The notes under the pieces were generated by a model, which saw nothing but the letters and a program-made list of their open reading frames with translations, did no database searches and was not told where the DNA came from. Of a DNA stretch of 38,243 nt, positions 33,627 through 38,243 are shown one piece after another. The stretch is taken from assembly GCF_000754095.2 (NCBI RefSeq), contig NZ_JQSG02000006.1:143430-181672 (forward strand), given 5' to 3'. The translations under genes and the position numbers were made by a program. This DNA comes from Acidihalobacter prosperus. GTDB taxonomy: Bacteria > Pseudomonadota > Gammaproteobacteria > DSM-5130 > Acidihalobacteraceae. Position 1 is the first letter of the stretch. Each line of letters starts with the position of its first letter.

Positions 33627-36600
33627 CTAAAGCAGCACGCGTTCGATACCGCCGTTGCGCACGCGCTCGACGAATCCCTCCGCCCAGGCCTCTCCCAGGC
33701 GGTGGCGGGCCAGTTCGACCACGATATAGTCGGTGTCCAGCCCGGTATCCTCGGCATAGCGCGACAGACCCTGCTGACACGCTGGGCAACTCGTGAGCAT
33801 CTTGACGTTGCCGGCTTCCGCGCGTTCGGCGCCGGTGAGCGTGCGAATGCCGCCGCGGATCTCCTCCTCCTTGCGGAAGCGCACCTGCGTGGCAATGTCG
33901 GGGCGACTGACCGCGAAGGTGCCGGCCTCGCCGCAGCAGCGGTCCGACAGACCGACCGCCTGCCCCATCAGGCCGGAGGCGACAGAGAGGGGGTCGTAGG
34001 TCTTCATCGGCGTATGACACGGGTCGTGATAGAGGTATTGCACGCCCTCGACACCGTCCAGCTTGACGCCCTTTTCCATCAGATATTCGTGGATATCCAG
34101 CAGGCGGCAACCCGGGAAAATCCGCTCGAACTCGTACTTGAGCAACTGATCCATGCAGGTGCCGCAGGACACGATCACCGTCTTGATATCGAGATAGTTG
34201 AGCGTGTTCGCCACGCGGTGGAACAACACCCGATTCTCGGTCGTGATCTGCCGACCCTTCTCGACATCGCCGGTGGAGGTCTGCGGGTAACCGCAGCATA
34301 GATAGCCCGGCGGCAACACCGTCTGCGCGCCGACCTCGTACAGCATGGCCAGCGTCGCGAGTCCGATCTGGCTGAACAGCCGCTCCGAGCCGCAACCCGG
34401 AAAATAGAACACCGCTTCGGATTCGTCGGTCGTTGTCGACGGATCGCGCAGCACCGGGACCAGGCTCGAGTCCTCCAGCCCCAGCAGACCGCGCATGGTA
34501 CGCGTCGGCAGCGCCCCGGGCATGGGCTTCTTGACGAACTGCACGACCTGCGCGCGCAAGGCCTGCCGGCCGGTGGTCGCGGCCGGCAGGCGCTGGTTGC
34601 GCAGCAGCCCCAGCCGCCGGAACATGCCATGGCCGAAGCGCTGCGCGCGGTATCCCCATTCGACGGCCACCTTGCGCAACAGACGGATCGTCGCGGGGTC
34701 CTTGACGTTGAGGAAGGCCATGGAAAGGGCCGTCACCGGGCTGGGCGAACGTTTGCCGCGCTGCTTGAGGATGTGGCGCATGCGCACGCTGACGTCGCCG
34801 AAATCGATGTTTACCGGGCACGGGTTGAGGCATTTGTGGCAGACCGTGCAATGGTCGGCGACGTCGTTCATTTCCTCGAAGTGGTGCAGCGAAATACCGC
34901 GTCGCGTCTGCTCCTCGTACAGGAAGGCCTCCACGATCAGGCCCGTCGCCAGAATCTTGTTGCGCGGCGAATAAAGCAGGTTCGCCCGCGGCACGTGGGT
35001 CGTGCAGACGGGTTTGCATTTTCCGCAGCGCAGGCAGTCCTTGATGTCGTTGTTCAGGTCGCCGAGCTCGCTCGCCTCCAGGATCAGCGCTTCCTGTTCG
35101 ACCAGCCGCAGCGACGGTGTGTACGCGCGCGTCAGGCCCGAGCCGGGCATCAGCTTGCCGCGATTGAAACGCCCCTCCGGGTCCACCCGGCGCTTGTATG
35201 CGGCGAAGGACTCGATGGCCTCGGGTTCTAGATACTGCATCTTGGTCAGCCCGATGCCATGCTCGCCCGAAATCACGCCGTCGAGGGACTTGGCCAGATC
35301 CATGATCTCGTCGACCACCGATTCGGCCTCGCGCATCATCGCGTAATCGTTGGAATTGACGGGTATGTTGGTGTGAATGTTGCCGTCGCCGGCATGCATG
35401 TGCAGGGCGACGAACAGCCGGCTCGACAGGATCTCCCGATGGATGCCGTCGAGGCGTACGCACAACGGTTCGAATTCGCGCCCGTCGAAGATTTCCTTGA
35501 GCGGCCGTTCGACTTCGGCGCGGTAAGAGACCACCAGGTCGCGGCGCAGCATCAGCCGCATCAGCGTATCGCCCTCGCGCACACGTGCACGTACCGCATC
35601 CGGCAGCCACGCCGGGTGGTCCGCGGCCGGCGCTTCCGCATACGCCAGCAGGCCGCGCCAGCGGCCCTCGACCGCGCGCAGGTGCGCCAGCGCGGCCGTG
35701 CGCTTGACGTTCAGCAGGCGTTCGCCTTCGTCGCTGGCCTCATAACCGGACACCCGCTTGAGTTCGGGCAGATCGCCCTGCAGGCAGTCGATCATCGCCT
35801 TGATCACACGCAGCTTGTTGCCGATCGACAGCCGGATATTGATGCGCTCGACCCCTTCGCTGTAGGCCGCCAGATGTTCGAGCGGGATCACGACGTCCTC
35901 GTTGATCTTGAAGGCATTGGTGTGCGCCGCGATCGCCGCGGTGCGCGCCCGGTCGGCCCAGAATCGGCGGCGCGCCTCGGGGCTCACGGCCACGAAGCCC
36001 TCACCGTCGCGCTGATTGGTCAGGCGCACCACGCGCGAAGCCGCCCGCGCGACCGCATCCTCGTCGTCGCCGGCGATGTCGGCGATCAACACCATCTTCG
36101 GGCGCTCGCCGCGCGCGCCCTTCGGCGTGTACTTGACCGCGCGCACGTAACGCTCGTCCAGATGCTCCAGGCCGGCAAGCGCCACGTCCGGATCGGCGTC
36201 CAGCAGATCCTTGATCTCGACGATGGCCGGCACCGCGCGGTGCAGATCGGCGCCGTAGAACTCCATGCACACGGTACGCGTATGCGCCGCCATCCGATGC
36301 AGCACGAAAACCGCCGAAGTGATCAGGCCGTCGCAGCCTTCCTTCTGTATACCCGGCAGGCCGCCCAAAAACTTGTCGGTCACGTCCTTGCCGAGTCCTG
36401 CCTTGCGGAAACTGCGTCCCGCGAAACTCAGGATTTCCGGTTTGCCGCGCGGCGTTTTGCCGTCCGCGCGGTAGCGCGTCACGCGGAAACGCACCGTCTC
36501 CTGATCGTGGATCTTGCCGAGATTGTGGTCGAGCCGCTCAACCTCCAGCCACTCCGCCTCCGGCGTCACCATGCGCCAGGACACCAGATTGTCCAGGGTG

Positions 36601-37469
36601 GTGCCCCACAGCACGGCCTTCTTGCCGCCGGCATTCATGGCCACGTTGCCGCCGATGGTCGAGGCATCCTGGGAGGTCGGGTCCACCGCGAAAACCAGGC
36701 CGTGCGCGGCCGCAAGCTCGGATACGCGCTTGGTCACCACACCCGCCTCCGCGCGCACCGTGGGCACCTGCGAAGGCCCTTCCGGCAAATCCAGGGTACG
36801 CACCTCGGAAAGCCCCTCGAGCTTTTCGGTGTTGATGACCGCGCTGTCTGCAGTCAGGGGAATCACGCCGCCGGTGTAGCCGGTACCGCCGCCGCGCGGG
36901 ATCACCGTCAGGCCCAGTGCGATACAGTCCTGCACCAGCGCAGCCATCTCCGCCTCGCTGTCCGGCGCGAGTACCACGAAGGGCAGTTCGACGCGCCAGT
37001 CGGTGGCATCGGTGACGTGGGATACGCGTGCAAGTCCGCCGAAGTCGATGTTGTCGCGTCGTGTATGCCGCGCAAAGCGCCGCAGCGCCCGGGCGCGACG
37101 CTTGCGCTCCGCCGGAAAACCCTCCGCGAAACGCGCCACCGCTGCGCGCGCCGCCTCGGCCAGCTTCAACGCGTCCTCATTCCCCTCTGCCCGCGCCACA
37201 ATCTGGTCCAGGCGGTGGCGCATGGCCTCGATCAGCTGACCCAGGCGCTTGCGGTTGCCCAGCAGATCGTCCTGGATGTAGGGATTGCGCGTCACCACCC
37301 ACATGTCGCCGAGCACTTCGAACAGCATGCGTGCGGAAATGCCGGTGCGGCGGCTGGCGCGGAGTCGGTCGAGGACTTCCCACAACGCCTCGCCGAGAAA
37401 ACGGATCACGATTTCGCGATCGGAAAACGAGGTGTAGTTGTAGGGAATCTCGCGGATACGTTCGGACAT
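33627..37469 (-). CDS. DUF3683 FAD/FMN-containing dehydrogenase fused to iron-sulfur/CCG domains
   Basis: A 1280-residue cytosolic or membrane-associated oxidoreductase. Order: DUF3683-like N terminus (about 1-120, [36 protein letters not shown]); FAD-binding-4 domain (about 160-310, [11 protein letters not shown] at 191-201 and [18 protein letters not shown] at 273-290); FAD-oxidase C domain with [17 protein letters not shown] near 690; two 4Fe-4S motifs, [11 protein letters not shown] near 810 and [15 protein letters not shown] near 870; two CCG domains ([10 protein letters not shown] near 1023, YLCCGYP, and DPCHTPMK with RCCGEAGTF near 1150-1185). It resembles GlcD/Dld-like and GlpC-like subunits in one chain, so oxidation of a 2-hydroxyacid to the quinone pool is an inference. 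The ATG at 37469 is chosen by family match. Confidence 0.92.
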   Translation of the reverse strand: MSERIREIPYNYTSFSDREIVIRFLGEALWEVLDRLRASRRTGISARMLFEVLGDMWVVTRNPYIQDDLLGNRKRLGQLIEAMRHRLDQIVARAEGNEDALKLAEAARAAVARFAEGFPAERKRRARALRRFARHTRRDNIDFGGLARVSHVTDATDWRVELPFVVLAPDSEAEMAALVQDCIALGLTVIPRGGGTGYTGGVIPLTADSAVINTEKLEGLSEVRTLDLPEGPSQVPTVRAEAGVVTKRVSELAAAHGLVFAVDPTSQDASTIGGNVAMNAGGKKAVLWGTTLDNLVSWRMVTPEAEWLEVERLDHNLGKIHDQETVRFRVTRYRADGKTPRGKPEILSFAGRSFRKAGLGKDVTDKFLGGLPGIQKEGCDGLITSAVFVLHRMAAHTRTVCMEFYGADLHRAVPAIVEIKDLLDADPDVALAGLEHLDERYVRAVKYTPKGARGERPKMVLIADIAGDDEDAVARAASRVVRLTNQRDGEGFVAVSPEARRRFWADRARTAAIAAHTNAFKINEDVVIPLEHLAAYSEGVERINIRLSIGNKLRVIKAMIDCLQGDLPELKRVSGYEASDEGERLLNVKRTAALAHLRAVEGRWRGLLAYAEAPAADHPAWLPDAVRARVREGDTLMRLMLRRDLVVSYRAEVERPLKEIFDGREFEPLCVRLDGIHREILSSRLFVALHMHAGDGNIHTNIPVNSNDYAMMREAESVVDEIMDLAKSLDGVISGEHGIGLTKMQYLEPEAIESFAAYKRRVDPEGRFNRGKLMPGSGLTRAYTPSLRLVEQEALILEASELGDLNNDIKDCLRCGKCKPVCTTHVPRANLLYSPRNKILATGLIVEAFLYEEQTRRGISLHHFEEMNDVADHCTVCHKCLNPCPVNIDFGDVSVRMRHILKQRGKRSPSPVTALSMAFLNVKDPATIRLLRKVAVEWGYRAQRFGHGMFRRLGLLRNQRLPAATTGRQALRAQVVQFVKKPMPGALPTRTMRGLLGLEDSSLVPVLRDPSTTTDESEAVFYFPGCGSERLFSQIGLATLAMLYEVGAQTVLPPGYLCCGYPQTSTGDVEKGRQITTENRVLFHRVANTLNYLDIKTVIVSCGTCMDQLLKYEFERIFPGCRLLDIHEYLMEKGVKLDGVEGVQYLYHDPCHTPMKTYDPLSVASGLMGQAVGLSDRCCGEAGTFAVSRPDIATQVRFRKEEEIRGGIRTLTGAERAEAGNVKMLTSCPACQQGLSRYAEDTGLDTDYIVVELARHRLGEAWAEGFVERVRNGGIERVLL
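34561..34591. repeat. Perfect 11-bp inverted repeat inside the DUF3683 gene
   Basis: GCCTGCCGGCC (34561-34571) and GGCCGGCAGGC (34581-34591) are perfect complements with a 9-base loop. They lie in the linker between the iron-sulfur and CCG domains, around residues 960-970. Confidence 0.7.
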
Positions 37470-37570
37470 TGCGGGCGGACCGGACACAAAGCGCCAAGCA
37501 TACGGGGATCGACCGCAAACAAAAAGCCGCGCGCCATGCTGGAATTGCCTTTGCGGGCGGCCCATACGAA

Positions 37571-37594
37571 GACGGGCGCCCGAAGGCGCCCGTC
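37571..37594 (-). terminator. Porin hairpin with UUCG loop
   Basis: On the minus strand GACGGGCGCC-TTCG-GGCGCCCGTC forms a perfect 10-bp stem with an exceptionally stable cUUCGg tetraloop, 27 bases after the porin stop and before the DUF3683 gene. There is no real T-tract downstream (TTCGTATGGG), so it may combine termination with mRNA 3'-end protection. Confidence 0.65.
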
Positions 37595-37620
37595 CCGGAT
37601 CAAGTTCTGGCCGCTCAGGC

Positions 37621-38243
37621 TTAGAACTTGATCATCATGCCGGTGGAAATGGCATAGGGGTTCTTGCCAGGGCCGACCGAGATGGAGGCGGCACTGTTGT
37701 TGGCGTTGACGTAGGTCGCGCTGTGACCGCCGCCCCACACGTTCATCTTGGCGCCGTTCTGGTTCGTCATCTGCGCATAGTCGACGAAGGCCATCACGCG
37801 CTTGCTGAAGGTGTGGTCGAAGCCCACGGCCCACATCGTGGAGTTGTTGTTGCTGCCGTCCGGGTTGGACTGGTACACCTGCGCCTTGAGCGCGTTCGAA
37901 CCCATGGTGTACTTGCCGCCGACGCCGTACACGGTCGCCTTGGCCTTCGGGTTCGCGGTGTTGTTGCCCACGTACTCGTAGCCGCCCAGGTTGGTCAGCT
38001 GCTCGACCAGGCCCACCAGCTTGAAGGCGCCCAGCTTGTAGCTGCCCGCCAGACGCAGGCCGGTTTCCGGCTTGGCGCCGTTGTACAGGCCCTTGCCGTG
38101 GTTCTCGTAGGCCAGACCGACCATCATCGGGCCCATCTTGTATTCGCCCAGCAGGCTGTAGAGCGAACCGCTCTTCACGCCGCCGTCGAAGCCGTACTGC
38201 GCGACGGCCTTGAAGCCGCCCATCTGCGGGGTCACGTAGGCGA
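37621..38243 (-). CDS. Gram-negative porin, C-terminal ~207 residues (cut by window edge)
   Basis: The open frame reaches the window edge. The translation is a series of short amphipathic beta strands ([79 protein letters not shown]) with glycine- and asparagine-rich loops. It ends in [11 protein letters not shown]: a C-terminal aromatic residue after alternating hydrophobics is the signal for BAM-mediated outer-membrane insertion. This matches the general trimeric porin family (Porin_4 type). The terminal strand and the hairpin terminator show that this is the true C terminus. Pore selectivity cannot be inferred. Confidence 0.92.
   Translation of the reverse strand, partial: AYVTPQMGGFKAVAQYGFDGGVKSGSLYSLLGEYKMGPMMVGLAYENHGKGLYNGAKPETGLRLAGSYKLGAFKLVGLVEQLTNLGGYEYVGNNTANPKAKATVYGVGGKYTMGSNALKAQVYQSNPDGSNNNSTMWAVGFDHTFSKRVMAFVDYAQMTNQNGAKMNVWGGGHSATYVNANNSAASISVGPGKNPYAISTGMMIKF

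Noticed and set aside
31225-35610. A 1461-codon open frame on the minus strand
   Set aside because: It runs out of frame through ilvA and the DUF3683 gene and antisense through rpiA and the acetyltransferase. Its product is rich in Arg, Ala and Gly with no domain, as expected of shadow frames in GC-rich DNA.
35259-37631. A 790-codon open frame on the plus strand
   Set aside because: It is antisense to the well-supported DUF3683 gene, is rich in His, Gln, Arg and Val, and shows no recognisable motif.

Overview
The window is a GC-rich chromosomal segment (roughly two thirds G+C by eye) from a gammaproteobacterium. Gene content and order match gammaproteobacterial core blocks: TPR-lolB-ispE-tRNA(Gln)-prs-rplY-pth-ychF divergent from hemA-prfA-prmC; gatCAB divergent from mreBCD; and a pepP-ubiH-ubi block next to zapA, 6S RNA and ygfA. 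I infer something near the purple-sulfur/Ectothiorhodospiraceae branch, but that rests on impression only. No transposase, integrase, phage gene, CRISPR array or rRNA is visible. Coding density is very high, many genes share ATGA, GTGA or TTGA junctions, and no gene-free stretch reaches 300 bases.

Region by region. 1-6063 (minus strand) runs from a TPR lipoprotein through LolB (lipoprotein insertion), IspE (isoprenoid precursors), tRNA-Gln(TTG), Prs (PRPP synthesis), bL25, Pth and a partial YchF. 6203-10237 (plus) holds HemA, release factor RF1, its methyltransferase PrmC and a MoeB/ThiF-type E1 enzyme. 10247-14447 (minus) holds Hsp33 and the GatCAB amidotransferase, which makes Gln-tRNA and/or Asn-tRNA by transamidation. 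14599-18543 (plus) holds the MreBCD rod-shape machinery, a DUF1244 protein and RNase D.

18558-23154 is the least characterised part. It holds a single-domain cyclic-nucleotide-fold protein, a DUF6231-like protein, IbaG, three unrecognised small proteins (one with an HEFAH zinc-protease-like motif), an HDOD signalling protein and SlyD. 23167-27829 (minus) encodes two FAD ubiquinone-biosynthesis hydroxylases, aminopeptidase P, a UPF0149/YgfB protein and a small orphan. 27952-30877 (plus) holds a ZapB-like coiled coil, ZapA, 6S RNA, 5-formyl-THF cyclo-ligase, an EVE-domain protein, a glutathione-S-transferase-like protein and a hypothetical. 30915-38243 holds threonine deaminase (minus), RpiA and a GNAT acetyltransferase (plus), a 1280-residue FAD/iron-sulfur oxidoreductase (minus) and the C-terminal part of a porin (minus).

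I did not find an obviously new multi-gene system. The best leads are: mreC, which has a perfectly spaced ribosome-binding site in front of an ATC codon and no ATG, GTG or TTG between the mreB stop and residue 17; a consensus-like promoter placed so that the zapB-like/zapA transcript should be leaderless; an HEFAH protein with an ImmA/IrrE-like helix pattern, coupled to an unknown partner; and two perfect palindromes in the divergent control region just upstream of that pair.
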